NCBI GenBank assembly: GCA_942159475.1
Contig: OW804096.1
Location: 104,692,194 to 104,756,193, forward strand
Source of the DNA: Sthenelais limicola
Lineage: Eukaryota; Annelida; Polychaeta; Phyllodocida; Sigalionidae
Length of the DNA: 64,000 bases
Direction: 5' to 3'
Notes under the pieces: generated by a model
What the model saw: the letters and a program-made list of their open reading frames with translations, nothing else
Databases searched by the model: none
Told to the model about the DNA's origin: nothing
Program-made: the position numbers and the translations under genes
Shown: positions 47,438 to 59,137 of the stretch, one piece after another
Numbering within the stretch: position 1 is the first letter of the stretch
Layout of the letters: each line of letters starts with the position of its first letter

Positions 47438-48173
47438 TTTTAAAGAGATAAACCACTGTTATACGCACTGCTGCAGTTAAAGGAACTAATCCATGAAAAA
47501 TAAGGATTGACAGTAATTTTTTCAAACTTTGTCTTGAGAAAGTACATGGTTGGAGGATAACAAAAAGCCAAAAAAAATGGATCTCAGCATATTTTTTTTC
47601 TTTCTAGAGACCAGCAAAGTTTAGTATTGAAGTATGTGGGAAAAATGGATATTTTCTCAGTTTTTCCAAGATTTCAGACAGACAAATAACATTTTTCAAT
47701 TGAAATGTCTTCTTAACATAACCACTATAGATGTTTACCCTCATGTATGAAAGAACAGGGTATCAACATATTTTGAAATATATTATTTAGCATTGAAAAT
47801 CTTCAATATTCCTGTTTAACTCACCGGGATGCAGATTCAGTTGAATAACTTTTTTAAAAGGTCAGTGACCCCCATTTTTTATTGCTTGAAAGGGTAAAGC
47901 AATATGTTAGCTATTTTTATAGAGATTTTTAGGAGAAAGTTATTTTTATTTTTTTTTTATACTGAAAAAACGAAAAAATTGTCCTTTTCTCATAGACTTC
48001 TATAGTGAACAACCATAAATTTTGAGGCTCCCTAAAATGAAAACTAACCCGGTGACATATTGTTTTTATTGGCTTTTTGAATTCACATAACCTTGTTCTT
48101 TCACGAGGCAAAGTTTAAACAAAATGTTATTTTCAGTTTTTTCCCCAGTTGAACTGTGGTTTATCTCTTTAAA
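47438..48173. mobile_element. 736 bp miniature element, ends TTAAAGAGATAAACCAC
   Basis: The left end TTTAAAGAGATAAACCACTG and the complement of the right end differ at about two positions over 22 bp. AT-rich interior without coding capacity. Confidence 0.8.
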
Positions 48174-49553
48174 TGAAAACTTAAGAAATTATTAATCTAT
48201 TAATCATTAATCCGGCACCAACATCTTTATGGATAAAGTAAAATCTGGAAAAACAACCCCAGACCTCAATGGTGGCCTTTGTAACTGTTTAAATGGGCAG
48301 TGATTCGGCCTAGAGTTCTGAATTATTTCCAAGCATTCATGTGTGAGTGACATAAAGTAGTCGAGACTTTAGCTTAGTTTAGTTCACTAAAGAAAACTGC
48401 CCAACATGGATTAAGTTCCTCAATCACCGTCGTTGCTTACTCGGCACGTAGAATCCACCTTGTATTTCACACTATGATAATTTGTCTATCATATCTTCTT
48501 TTGTCTTGTCACCTTTCGAACACACATGTATACCATAGCTTCACTGGTGCTTCACCCAGCAGTAGCAGAAAAATAGGGTACCAGTATCTAACTGTAAGCT
48601 TGTTGTTCTGTTACCATATGGTACTGTTACATACTTGGGAGCCTAGAAGTAGAAATGGATACTCTGTCTAGTCTGTTACCTGAAGGCTTGAACTGTATAT
48701 TCTGCAATCGCATGTTCGAAAAATTTCTGTGAAAACTATCAATAATATCAAGACTTTCACGGTTTTTATGAATATGTTGTCTTTTAATCACTTGTATACT
48801 GGTCACCAGATTTCCCTATAGTCTGCTTCAATAAATGTTCACGTTCATGAGCTTTTCTATGGACACTACAATATTAATTATATCAGAATGAAACCTTGTT
48901 TGGGACGTGTGAGTTTCCCGATTGGCTACCACAACTGAATCTGCGCAGATTCAGATTGAACATTCCACCTGTCCTCCCCTGGTAACAACCAGGGTAACAT
49001 GCGGTAACATTAGCAACAGTAACCATGTACTTGCTACCCTCTTTGTTGTGTGTTTAGTGATGGCTCTAGGGCCCATATTGTTGACACATGAGGGACAAAG
49101 ATTAAAATAAAGAATAAATTATGGAATTTATCCATTGCTTTATCATTCTCTGTTGTTTGGCTAAAGTAATTGTAGTTTCAGCCCCAGGGCCTCATCAGGC
49201 GCTAGCGTGGTCGCTTTGGTCATGTGCAGAGCATGACACTGGACCCAAGTAAAACAAGGTGGGAATGGTTAGTATTAAATATAGGGTAGATATAAATACT
49301 ACTGGTGACTACTATTTATGACTGCTGTTGAGTTAAAATTAGTTTGTAGCTGGTGTTTTGTTTGAGGTTGTCTAGCTATAGGCTGGACATTCCCATCCCA
49401 TTCTCATTAATGGGGGCTCTCATCGCCATACCGAAATAAAGGCGTCAAGAGTGTATTGGGAGCTAGTGGAAATTAGTGGTAGGACCATGGTCCTCGGCAC
49501 CTTCTAGGGGTGTCAGTAGCTGGAGAGGGGTATAGAGAGATTATATCAGATCA
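48174..49553. other. no gene seen
   Basis: AT-rich spacer. An 18 bp palindrome TGAATCTGCGCAGATTCA stands at about 48937. Open frames (48474, 48922) lack any domain. Confidence 0.5.
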
Positions 49554-49595
49554 ATTTTGTAAACGTGTGGTCTCTCAATATCCCCTAGCGGAGTT

Positions 49596-49950
49596 CTAAT
49601 CCAATATATTTAGACCGCGTGGAACTAAGGTTTTAAGGCGAGAGATCCATAGAGTCTCGTGACAATTTCGATTCTGTTTCGCTGCTTGGCTCCATGGAGG
49701 AGCATTTTCTAGGTACAGAATTGAGATGTTGATGCTATCCCATTTTCGGTTTACGTCTGTGTGGTCAGAGCATAGTTGTCTGGCCACTGTGGTGTTGTGG
49801 TTGTTTTTAATGGCATCCTCATGTGCTCCAAACTGAGTGACAATTGTGTTCTTGGTTTTGCCCACATACTGGATTTTACAGATTTGGCAAGTGATGAGAT
49901 ATATCAGGTTCGTACTTTGGCAGTTAATGTGAACATGGCAAGGGACATCC
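49596..49950 (-). pseudogene. GIY-YIG endonuclease part of the Penelope-like element
   Basis: NLIYLITCQICKIQYVGKTK holds the GIY-YIG core (LIYLI...QYVGKT). It is followed by FGAHEDAIKNN and VARQL, corresponding to the usual R/H...H and ARH positions; the catalytic Arg after YVGKTKN is not evident (IVTQF in place of the common RxR). The frame ends LVPRGLNILD at a stop inside the terminal repeat. Confidence 0.8.
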
Positions 49951-50436
49951 CAGTGTGCAACATAGTGAATTAGGAGACCAGAGACTATCGGTCTCTGCCA
50001 AATTGTAACCGCGGAGACCGACAGGATTTTACAGAGACCGAAAAAAGGGGGCATTAATATGGTAAGTAACATGCAGAAAATAAGATTGTCTAAGACAGGG
50101 CCATGTAGACACAACCAATTATCAAGTCCATAAGTCCACAGAAATTATTACTTTTAACATGAGAAAAGGTTCTCCTCAGATAAAGACCTCATGAGTTCAT
50201 GTTTCCCGTTTAATTTGAGGCCCAGGCCCAAGAGTGACTAAGCTTAATAAGTATTGCCTTCATGCCAATCAAAAGTGATAAAAAAAAATAACCCAGAATA
50301 CGAAAAGTTAGAGAAGATAATGTTATCACTTGTTCATTTCAATGGAGACCGCCTGACTCAGCCTAATATCAATATCAGAGACCGACACAAATTCAATGGA
50401 GACCTGGGCGTTGGTCTCTGGGTTATGTTGCACACT
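49951..50436. mobile_element. 486 bp miniature element inserted in the Penelope-like element
   Basis: The ends are CAGTGTGCAACATA and its complement, flanked by GACATCC on the left and GACGTCC on the right, a likely target-site duplication of 7-8 bp. Removing it joins the linker (DGKIWCREINQD) directly to the endonuclease (VPCHVHINCQS). The CAGTG end and duplication length fit hAT. The interior has repeated GGTCTCTG and GAGACCGA words. Confidence 0.8.
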
Positions 50437-51320
50437 GACGTCCTGGTTTATCTCTCTGCACCAGATTTTCCCATCTGTATTGATGCGGGGACAGTATTTG
50501 CAGGTGTTTGGTCGTTTGCAAGGGTGTGTTTCGCAATCTATGTGGCTGAAGGGATTCTGGAATCGTGGAGGCTTGTACCAAGGTATCTTCTGAGGCCAAA
50601 AGTAATCTTAGCTTCTTTAAGAAATCTGGTGTTCTTGGCCTTTTCCACATAGGCCCAGTTTTTCCTGACTAGTGATTTCAAACCCGGATTTGTCAGATTG
50701 TGGGTTAAGATTAGGAAAAACTGGTGGGTATCGGTGGTGGTTGGTATAGTGCGTCTGCGCTGAGTAAGGAGGGTTTCCCGGTCGAGAGCCTCTACCTTAC
50801 TCAGGGCGTACTCCACTAACTTGGGTGGGTATATGTGTCTCTTGAGATAGAGACTGATTTTCATAGCATTCATTCTGAACTCCTCGAGAGTGGTGCAGAT
50901 TCGCTTGATAATTTACCAGTTAATTCCAAATACATGGTTTTATTTTGTACCACTACGGCTGATCCTTTATCTGCAGGTTTGATTACGATAGACCGGTATC
51001 TGTGAAGGGCTTTAAGAGCCTCACGTTTGGATTTACTAAGATTGTTATGGGATCTGGTCGGTGGTGTGGAGTCTTGTATTGACTCCTCGTTATTTATGAA
51101 CATGTGTTCTAACCAACCCGGCCCAGTGGAGTTCCACTTGGACGGGTTTGCGAAACTTACTATGTTCAAAGTGTGATGACGACCTTGAGGGTTGGTTCGG
51201 TAATGGGTGATTTTCTATGAAAACCTCACGGCGAACGGATCTGTTAAATTTATTAAGATCTTCCGTAATCATACCTAAGTCAGGTGGGTCCTGGGTATGA
51301 CCATAAAGTGCCTTTCTGTC
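50437..51320 (-). pseudogene. reverse-transcriptase remnants of the Penelope-like element
   Basis: The upstream part contains NKFNRSVRREVFIENHPL and, in a shifted frame, RYRSIVIKPADKGSAVVVQN (RT motif 1). It runs within about 25 residues straight into ISLYLKRHIYPPKLVEYALS, which belongs after the palm. Motifs with the catalytic aspartates (YxDD) are therefore missing through an internal deletion of roughly 300 or more codons. Confidence 0.75.
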
Positions 51321-51900
51321 TCTTTTCTCTGTCTCTCTCTCCCTTCTTTTCTATCTCTATTTCCTGGGTATGATCATAAACTGCCTGCCTCTCAGCTCTC
51401 CCGCCCTTGATATAACCATATTAAATGTGTTGATAAGGGCGCAAAGCAACCAATCTCACTCACTCACCTAATTTAGTCAGGTTTACTCGGTGTCGGTGCA
51501 AAATTAAGGCCTCTACTCAGGAGATTAATTTCAGAGGGAGATTATATTCTATCAGAGAGATTAACCACACCTTGGTTGTCGGTAGAAGTTATCAAGTCAT
51601 TATCGTTTGTGTAATGTCTACGTCTATAGCGCACACACTGGGCGCCACCATCTTGGATCTCGCCACTAACATGAAGACCAATGTGATTATGAATAAAGCA
51701 TTCTGGGTACTGTAATGGCCGTCTCGTGTTGTTTACTTCTATAAGCGGGGATATATTCAGGCGCTCACACTGGCGAGTTGGGATAATTGCAATCAAAGTC
51801 CAGATCAGTGTGAACGGTATCTTTAATTGAGCACCAAACATTATTATCAGATAAAAAACAATAATTCAAATATGTCCGACAACAAAAACAGGTGGGATCA

Positions 51901-53168
51901 TTACCATAGCAAGAACAGCATAGTATCGCGTATGAGGGGGGCTATATTTTCCGAGTTTATTGGGTCTGCTTCGTCAGGAAATTGTTCCAGAACTCGGTGA
52001 AACCGCGCATAGCCTCCATCATAGTGTCTGGTGAGAACTCTGATGAGTTGTGTGCAGAGCTGGAGGTGGTTTCTGCTTTCTTCTTTTTCTGTTGTTGCCT
52101 GTTCGGTTGGGCCGAGCACCGCCCGAAGAGATGGCGGTAGCTACAGCAGTCTTCCTCTTCCTCTGGCCAAACCCCGACTGTTGTGGAACTTTGGGGGCTG
52201 AGGAGGAAGCAGCAGCTGGGGTATCAGCCTTCTTTTTCTTTTCCCTAGGTGGGTTGACATTTTGGAGGTTTGCAGGGTGGTAGTTTCTCTCGATACCCGA
52301 CCACATATGGATATCTTTGAGCTCTTTGAGAGATTCACTTTTCAGTGTGCAGCTCTGCATGCACCCTGGCTGATTCACGTTTACAGATGCGTCTACTATT
52401 TTTAGAGCATTGTCCAGGTTGTAGTCCGGGTCTGCGGCCAATTGATAGATTTCCACTATGGATTTTCTGATAGCTTCTGCTTTAGTTATAAAGCTGATGG
52501 CTTTGGCTTTCATAGATGCAGCTGTTAGAGTCAGGACTCTAGAGGCAAATTCCTTTCTAGCTGTTACAAAGGACTGCGTTCCTATCAAGGATGATGCCTG
52601 GGGGTGGGCAGGCGCCCGATGTCCACTTTGGGAATCTTTGTTTGCCTGCCATAGCCTCCAGGTGTGCACCCTTAATGGAGAGATTAAAGTATTTGATTCT
52701 AGCCTGTTTGAAGTGACGCCACTGGTCCTGAGCGTCAAGTAGAATCTGGATGTAGTTTGGTTCCTTATCTTGGGGGTCCAAACCTGCAGGAGTAGGGTTT
52801 TCCTCGCTGTGGGGAGGTGGGCCCTGTCATCTACCCTTGCGGTTGTTGCTGGGGCGTTGGGCGATGGTGAAACGGCATTGAGTGCTTGTTGCCATCGGCC
52901 TGGGTGCTCCGGCGTCAGAAAGGTCCTCCTGTGAATCAAATTGACAAAGAGCTTTAAGATTTTGTAGGGTAGTGTTCATTATGACATTGTCGTGTAAATT
53001 TTCAGTCGACATTGATTGTGGACTGGTCATGTTATCATGCGGCGCCGGGAGCGGCATAGGGTGATAAATGGGTGTTTTGATCGGAGCTTCGAAAGTCTCC
53101 GTGTTTGCGTCTGTTGCGCCTGGCTGAGAGCCTGGGCGTGGAATAAAAGGGTGGAGAGAGTCTAACAA
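51901..53168 (-). pseudogene. ORF1-like region of the Penelope-like element
   Basis: Open pieces in two or three frames follow one another: ENLHDNVIMNTTLQNLKALC, then NYIQILLDAQDQWRHFKQAR, a helical stretch RKEFASRVLTLTAASMKAKA to EAIRKSIVEIYQL, a basic tail with PPREKKKK and RKRRKQKPPP, and LIRVLTRHYDGGYARFHRVL. Frame changes near 52830 and 52100 show decay. The helical and basic make-up suits a nucleic-acid-binding ORF1; no named domain recognised. Confidence 0.5.
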
Positions 53169-53621
53169 AGTCGGGGAAGTTTGAGCAAAATTATCTTGTG
53201 TGTCTATAATTGTTGGTGTGGAATTTCAACTCGCAAGTCTAGTGCGTTTTGATGACTGGGACACTTTTGGTGTTTGTTGTTGTGCAGAAGCGTTGACAAA
53301 CGGTAGTGACGTCACATGTCCTGGAGGGACTTGTGGGTATACCGTGTCTGCGTGTCCATTTTGAAAACCCGGAGAAAGTGTCGTCGTCATATTGAATAAA
53401 GAGGCCCTTTAATCTCTCGCCTTAAAACCTTAGTTCCACGCGGTCTAAATATATTGGATTAGAACTCCGCTAGGGGATATTGAGAAACGACATGTTTACA
53501 AAATCAGAATACAACCTTCAGGGGATTTAAGAATGAATAATGTTTACTCTTGTGGAAACTAGAGCCAGGGATGAAATATAATATAGAAACTAGCCTACTC
53601 ATAGAGAGAATAGGATGAGCT

Positions 53622-53728
53622 GGCAATAATCGAAAATTTATTGGACGAGATTCGTCCACATAAGCACTCTGCCTACGGCATCGTGCTTATGTGGACGAAT
53701 CTCGTCCAATAAATTTTCGATTATTGCC
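53622..53728. repeat. perfect foldback, 46 bp arms
   Basis: GGCAATAATCGAAAATTTAT onward to TAAGCAC (53622-53667) and 53683-53728 are exact complements around a 15-base loop. It lies about 120 bp from the Penelope-like element's end. Confidence 0.97.
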
Positions 53729-53874
53729 GGCGAGTTCCATTCTATATTTATTATAATGTGCATAAAATTTGATCATATGTCATCAGATATGATTAATGAC
53801 TTGGCCTGTAAATGGAATGAAAAAAAAATAAAAAAATATCACTGAAAAAATATTAAAGAAGTCTCAGAGAGCCC

Positions 53875-53970
53875 CGCTGGCCTAGTCAGTCGAACCTGCC
53901 TCTACTCAATGATCATACATGTGTAGAGTCAGGCAGCACAGGTTCATTCTGCGGGGAACTGATGTATTTT
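53875..53970 (+). repeat. tRNA-like (SINE-like) piece
   Basis: CCCCGCTGGCCTAGTCAGTC (box A-like TGGCCTAGTCAG) and, about 55 bases on, CAGGTTCATTCTGCGGGG (box B-like GGTTC). CCCCGC pairs with GCGGGG. The anticodon region is replaced by a longer hairpin (CTCTACTCAATGATCATACA to GTAGAG). Probably tRNA-derived rather than a tRNA. Confidence 0.45.
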
Positions 53971-54409
53971 AAGTATAAACTTGTGAAAAACTTATCCCAG
54001 TTGCTATGCATACCCATGTTGCTTGCTGAGAACTTTTTCAATAATTCTACCTAGTTTAAGAACCTACACGATTTGGCGTCAAAAGTGGCCATATTTATGG
54101 CCTATATAGGTCATACCGCTTAAGATTTTAACCACGCCCACTTTATCTAGAACTACCAGCTAATAACTCTACTCTTGTTCGATCGTGTGAAACTGCTACT
54201 TCCCGACTTCCCATGGCCAGAAACAATGTCTCCAGGCCCAGGGAAAACATATACACGGAGATTACTTTCAATACAACATGGTCTTTCAGGTATCAGAACT
54301 GACTAATAAGCGATTTCCCGAGCCCTATTTACCAGTGCTTGGAGTGAGATTTTCCCGTACAATCCATCCCCAGCTCTTCGGTCACAATCGGTCTCACTCG
54401 GCGCTACAC

Positions 54410-54490
54410 GGGACTGAGAAATCGACCAATCACAGGGTGCGTTACATCAACCTTCAGCTAGGCTCTCAGCCAATGGGATCACCCCTTCCA
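54410..54490 (+). promoter_or_regulatory. possible CCAAT-box region
   Basis: GACCAATCACAG (54432) and AGCCAATGGGA (54470) are two CCAAT boxes about 38 bp apart in a less AT-rich stretch. It could be a promoter for MFSD13A, whose first coding exon (56179) begins after an acceptor and so needs an upstream exon. Confidence 0.25.
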
Positions 54491-54770
54491 AACGTTACTC
54501 GGCATGCCATGTAGACGGGCCAACGGGACCGACTGCATGGCTGTGATTGTGGCGGGTGGCGGGTACAGTGTTAGCGAAGGCTTTTTAAATAGCTTAAAGT
54601 TTCATTATCCGCCCAATAATATACTATCCTATTTAATTTAAGAGTTCTTTGTTGCGACGATAGTCTGTCCTGGTGCCACTCACCATCTGGATGACAGGCT
54701 GATTTCATGCTACGATCGTTTTTTATGCCGGCCGTCACCATACTAGAGTTAGACTTGCGCTAACTATGCT

Positions 54771-55233
54771 GGGGGTCGTTTCATAACTAGTAACGATATA
54801 TCGCTAATATTCGCTAATCATTCACTAATTAAAAATTAGCGATATATCGTCAAGAATTGCGACACATCGTTAAAAATATTGCGATATAGCGCTGGTTATT
54901 TTTACAGTTAATATTTTCCTGACAGAAGGCCAGATAGTTATTTGTGCCATCTTCCCTTCCCCCTGCATAGAAAACATCATGTCAGCCATGAAGCATCATG
55001 TTGAGGCCACTTGACAACAGTAGTCTATGTTTTTCCCTGATTTAATGACCAAAAGTGAAGAAATTATTAATGAAAAATTTTAGCGGAGCCCAAAAAAGTC
55101 TCCGCTATTTTGACAGAGATTTAGTGATGAAATAGCGATATATCGCTATCGTTACTAGTTATGCAACTGCTTAACGATCGTTCGTTATTGTTAGTCATCG
55201 TTAGGCATCGCTACTAGTTATGAAACGGGCCCC
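54771..55233. mobile_element. 463 bp miniature element, ends GTTTCATAACTAGTAACGAT
   Basis: Left end GGGGGTCGTTTCATAACTAG; the complement of the right end reads GGGGCCCGTTTCATAACTAG. Inside, GCGATATATCGC-type self-complementary words recur. Confidence 0.85.
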
Positions 55234-56178
55234 TGGTCCGCTGACAGCCCCACTGACAGCCCCGTTAGTATTCGCGGCCATTTCTTGAGCTACATTAATA
55301 AAACTTATATCATTCGATAGAGAATTTAATGCTCAATTTAATGATGTGGTCTTTATTATGTATTTCTATAATTATAGTACCATAATCATGGGTGGATTAC
55401 CGATCGCGGGTATTTGTTTACATGCTTCGCGGAGAGCCAAAGCTCTGCAAAGCATATCAACAGAGCTATTTTTAGACAACTACATTTGTATAGGACGCGT
55501 CCTATATGAATATTTTTATAGCACCCCACTTATATAGCATGCGCGTATAATAAATTCAATTATTAATTATCTTAATTAGTGTGGTTCCACTTGTAATAAT
55601 TAATCATTCATTTGTCCACACGTCCAGGGAAAATGTGCTGCATATCTGGCATATACCATACCAGGTCTTCCAGTGCATACCAGAGCATAACAAATACATG
55701 TAACGTTAACAATTACAATTTCAAGGCACAAGTATGCAATATTTCAAAGTTGATCTGAAATTTACCGTTTCACATAAAAAAAGAAAAGAAGTCACCGTTT
55801 CTACTAAAGTATTCAGGTTATAGTCTTAATTATATTGTGTCGTTAATAAAAATCTATATTCATTGATACCAGTACCATATATATATGGCAATTTTACTAT
55901 ATATGAACAAACCTCACCCAAGACGGTAAACATTGGAGGTCAATTTTGTAATTCGCTAGTTTACTATTCCCTCCAATTTAATTAACTTAATATAGATCCC
56001 ATCACCTATAAAAGTACGGTGTAAAAATGAGCAGTTGTCTTTTCCCGACTTCCTGGTAGACTTGTGTCATGTATAATTGAAAAGGTTAAAACCTAGATCT
56101 TTGTGCTATCTGGGACTTATGCAAGAAATATTGTTTCTATTGAGAATTTGTTTTTCAACCAGTGTTTCTATTCTACAG
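55234..56178. other. no gene seen; upstream flank of MFSD13A
   Basis: AT-rich, one imperfect hairpin (55430-55465). Any non-coding 5' exon of MFSD13A could be here but cannot be placed by eye. Confidence 0.45.
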
Positions 56179-56219
56179 GTAAAAGATATCTACCCCGGAC
56201 AGCTGCATTTGGTTCCACC

Positions 56220-59137
56220 ATGGCCTTCTTAAAACTTCACCACAAGTCTGTTGCATATGCTGCAACAACGCTTGGGGCATCTATGATGAATTCAGCTTTT
56301 GGATATTATTACGTAAAAATATTTCTCAATTACTACAATGTGTCGCACGGATGGTTTAATGCGTCGCAGGTAAATATAATAAGTATTAGTATGGGGTCAT
56401 TGTATTGTCTCGATGTCATAGTGCTAGTGGTTTTAAACCATTTTAATGAGTCGATCCGCTGTTCCAATTTAAGTTTCAATATTCAATTTTGTTCTGCCGT
56501 CTAAAGGTGCGTTTGCACAGGATTGCTTGTATCTGCGCTCAGGGCTCGCTCTTGCCTCGCTTCTTTATAATGTAATTTTCATTCGCTTTGTGTCCGCTTT
56601 TATTTTTAGCGCAATACAAGTGCAGAGCGATTCTACTGGTTTGCTTGTTTCCTTATGAAATCAATGGTAAATCACTTGCCCCGCTCTCATTGCGCTCTGG
56701 GACCGCTATTTAAACAGGCATAAAAAGCGTCATGTAGTTGCGCTCATATCAAACACAACATATATGAGCGCAACGTCATGCGCTCTTCTAAAGAAGCGCA
56801 AATTAAATAGCAGTTTTTAAGAGCCTATAGAAAGCGCAGTTACCGATTCTATTAGACCGCTCTGGTTTCGCTCTGTCTTCGCTTGTTATGCGCTTGGGGA
56901 AATAAAAAGAGTGGGCCATGAGCGGTCCAAAAGAGCGAGCCAGTGGAATCGCAGCCTTACAATTGAATACAGTCCGTTCTTTCATTTTAATAGGTGGTCT
57001 ATATGATATGGAATGCCATTAACGACCCACTGTTTGGATATATGCAAGACAACTACAGTTACTCATGGCTAAAAAGCCGACGTCGTTCCATCTATTATGG
57101 AGCTCCTTTATATGGCCTTGCGTTTGTGGTGCCTTGGTTTCCTTGGAGCCGATCAGGGGGATTCATGACTGGACTGCACCTAATGTGCTCCCTGTGCCTT
57201 TTTGATGCCCTCCTGACATTTGTTCTACTCGCCCAGTGTGCGCTCTTTGCTGAGTTGTCAAAAAAACAAGAGGACAGACTGAAGCTTGTTAAGTACTCCC
57301 AGTATGCGAGTCTCATTGGTTCTACCAGTGTGTTTTTCTTTGATTACTTTTCTCGTGGCTTGGAGTCATTCTTCACTTTCCAAATGATATCAATCGTTGT
57401 GGCTGTGATTGGTTCCCTTTGTATGAGGTATACTGGGGTCCACGCCATCACTGAATATGACGAGTTGGATATCACGAAAGTAGACACTCCCGTGGATAAG
57501 GCAAATGATTCTGGCAGTGAGACTGGCACATATAAGCACGTTTTACAGCAGACCTTTCAGATAATTCGCTATCGAGATTTCCTTAGTTTTGTTTTCATGA
57601 ACTTCTGTCAGGTTTATCACAGTGCATTTCTATCTGGTTTTGTGATAATATTTTGTGATCACCTTGTGAGCAAAGATCTTATCCCAGCTGGATTCAGAAG
57701 TATTTTCTATGGATCACTTCCATTTGTATCTCAGGTGAGTTCTTACTGATATTTTCTAAAGAAAATCATATTTTTTTATTTTATGAAATAAATATATAAA
57801 AATGTCTTGTATTTTTTTCGTTAATTTGAAAGACTCGATGTATTTACCTATAAACTTCTGAAGCTGAAATGGTCCAGCGTTCATTTTTATTTCCTGCAAC
57901 CAAAATTTGTGCATTTTGTGTCTTGAAACTCGAAAACGACTATTTTGCTTTCAGATACTAGTTATAGTTTTCATTCCAATTGTCGCACGGTATGGATACT
58001 TCAGAGTCATTCAATCAAGTTTCATCATGAAATTCTTCATAGGCGTGTTATTATTACTGGTCGGGCCAAATCCTTGGTATATTATGCTCTTCTTTTTGCT
58101 CGATTCGTAAGTACCTTCTGATTACCATTTTACTGAGATGACAATTTTTTCCTTTTGATGCCCATTCAATATATTGAATTTATTTTTCTGCCCATATACT
58201 ATTACATATTATATATAATGTAGGAAACGCCCAGGAGTTCTTATTACTTATTTATATTCTCTCTCACTCTCACCATTGCTTTCACTTATAAATCCCCCCC
58301 CCCCCCCACCCACATACCCACTCTCCCCCCCCCCCCCCCCTCCGCACACACCCACACATCATTTCTGCTCCTTTTACCTCCTCCATCTCCCGCCTCCTCC
58401 ACAGTCTATAGGTTAGGTTTTATAAAAACTTGTACTTAGCATACGCCCCACGTATAGTATAATGGAGGAACTAGGATACATTGGTCTAACATTGGGTTGT
58501 GGTCTTTGTGACAATATTTAGCTATTTATTTTACATCACACAACAACCTTCGATATCAACTAATCCAAGCTTTTTTTCTGTTGGCAGGGCTGGTTGCAAT
58601 GCTGCATTTTCCTTGTTCAACCTGCCTCTCTCAGATATCATTGACCAAGATAAGGAAAGATATGGTCGAAGGTAACTATTTATCCCTGGAGATATTGAAC
58701 CGACTGAAGGTTCTCGTTATATTATGCAATACTACAACCGTTTAACTTCATTATTCTCAAATATAGCTATTTCCCCAGAATTTTTTTTGTGTGGTGGTGG
58801 GTGGTATCACACTGAGAACTATCTCTAATGAACTAATATTTTCATTTTTAGACATCCCTTGTCATCGATGGTATTTGGAACGAATGCCTTGATCACGAAA
58901 CCAGCCCAATCATTTGCACCGATGATCACAGTGGCGTTGCTGAATGCCTATGGATACTCAGATTTGAAATCCAACTCAGGACTTTCGAGTCACTCACATG
59001 TTGAATTAAACAGTGCCATGTTCCATTTGCTCTGTGCGACATCAATATTTTTCGGTGTCATCCAGTTAGTAATCTGGTCTAGATATACCCTTCGGAATTC
59101 ACACGAAGTTATTGGAAAATATCTCGAAGATTCTTAA
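56220..59137 (+). CDS. MFSD13A: transmembrane protein 180 / major facilitator superfamily domain 13A
   Basis: Five coding exons: 56220-56369, 56994-57734, 57955-58106, 58588-58671 and 58852-59137, all with GT-AG introns and matching phases, 470 residues. The start has an ideal context (CCACCATGG), 41 nt after an acceptor. Exon 2 carries VYMIWNAINDPLFGYMQDN, the conserved NDPLFG loop of TMEM180 and the wider glycoside/Na-type MFS group. About ten to twelve hydrophobic segments follow, with a charged cytoplasmic loop at about residues 195-235. The last exon holds LITKPAQSFAPMI, like the KPGQTFAPLL of the human protein. A polytopic membrane protein with an MFS fold; its substrate is not established. 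Intron 1 contains a 458 bp miniature element. Confidence 0.9.
56502..56959. mobile_element. 458 bp miniature element in MFSD13A intron 1
   Basis: The left end TAAAGGTGCGTTTGCACAGG and the complement of the right end TAAGGCTGCGATTCCACTGG match at about 70%. The interior is rich in GCGCTC and AGAGCG words in both orientations. Confidence 0.7.
58295..58345 (+). repeat. C-run low complexity in MFSD13A intron 3
   Basis: Two runs of C (about 58297 and 58327) set in CCACCCACA-type sequence. Length is prone to sequencing error. Confidence 0.85.

Larger units (their letters stand above)
49554..53504 (-). mobile_element. decayed Penelope-like retroelement with inverted terminal repeats
   Basis: 93 bp ends in inverted orientation (49554-49646 and 53412-53504) share GGTCTAAATATATTGG and TCTCTCGCCTTAAAACC. 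The body is on the minus strand: an ORF1-like region (53168 to 51901), a reverse-transcriptase start (VVNLSD... LLSRGLNFAPTPSK near 51500, then VIKPADKGSAVVV near 51000), thumb/linker (YPPKLVEYALSKV, LVRKNWAYVEKA) and a GIY-YIG endonuclease (LIYLITCQICKIQYVGKT). Stops, frameshifts, loss of the catalytic palm and a nested insertion at 49951-50436 make it inactive. Inverted or direct flanking pseudo-LTRs are known in Penelope elements. Confidence 0.88.
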
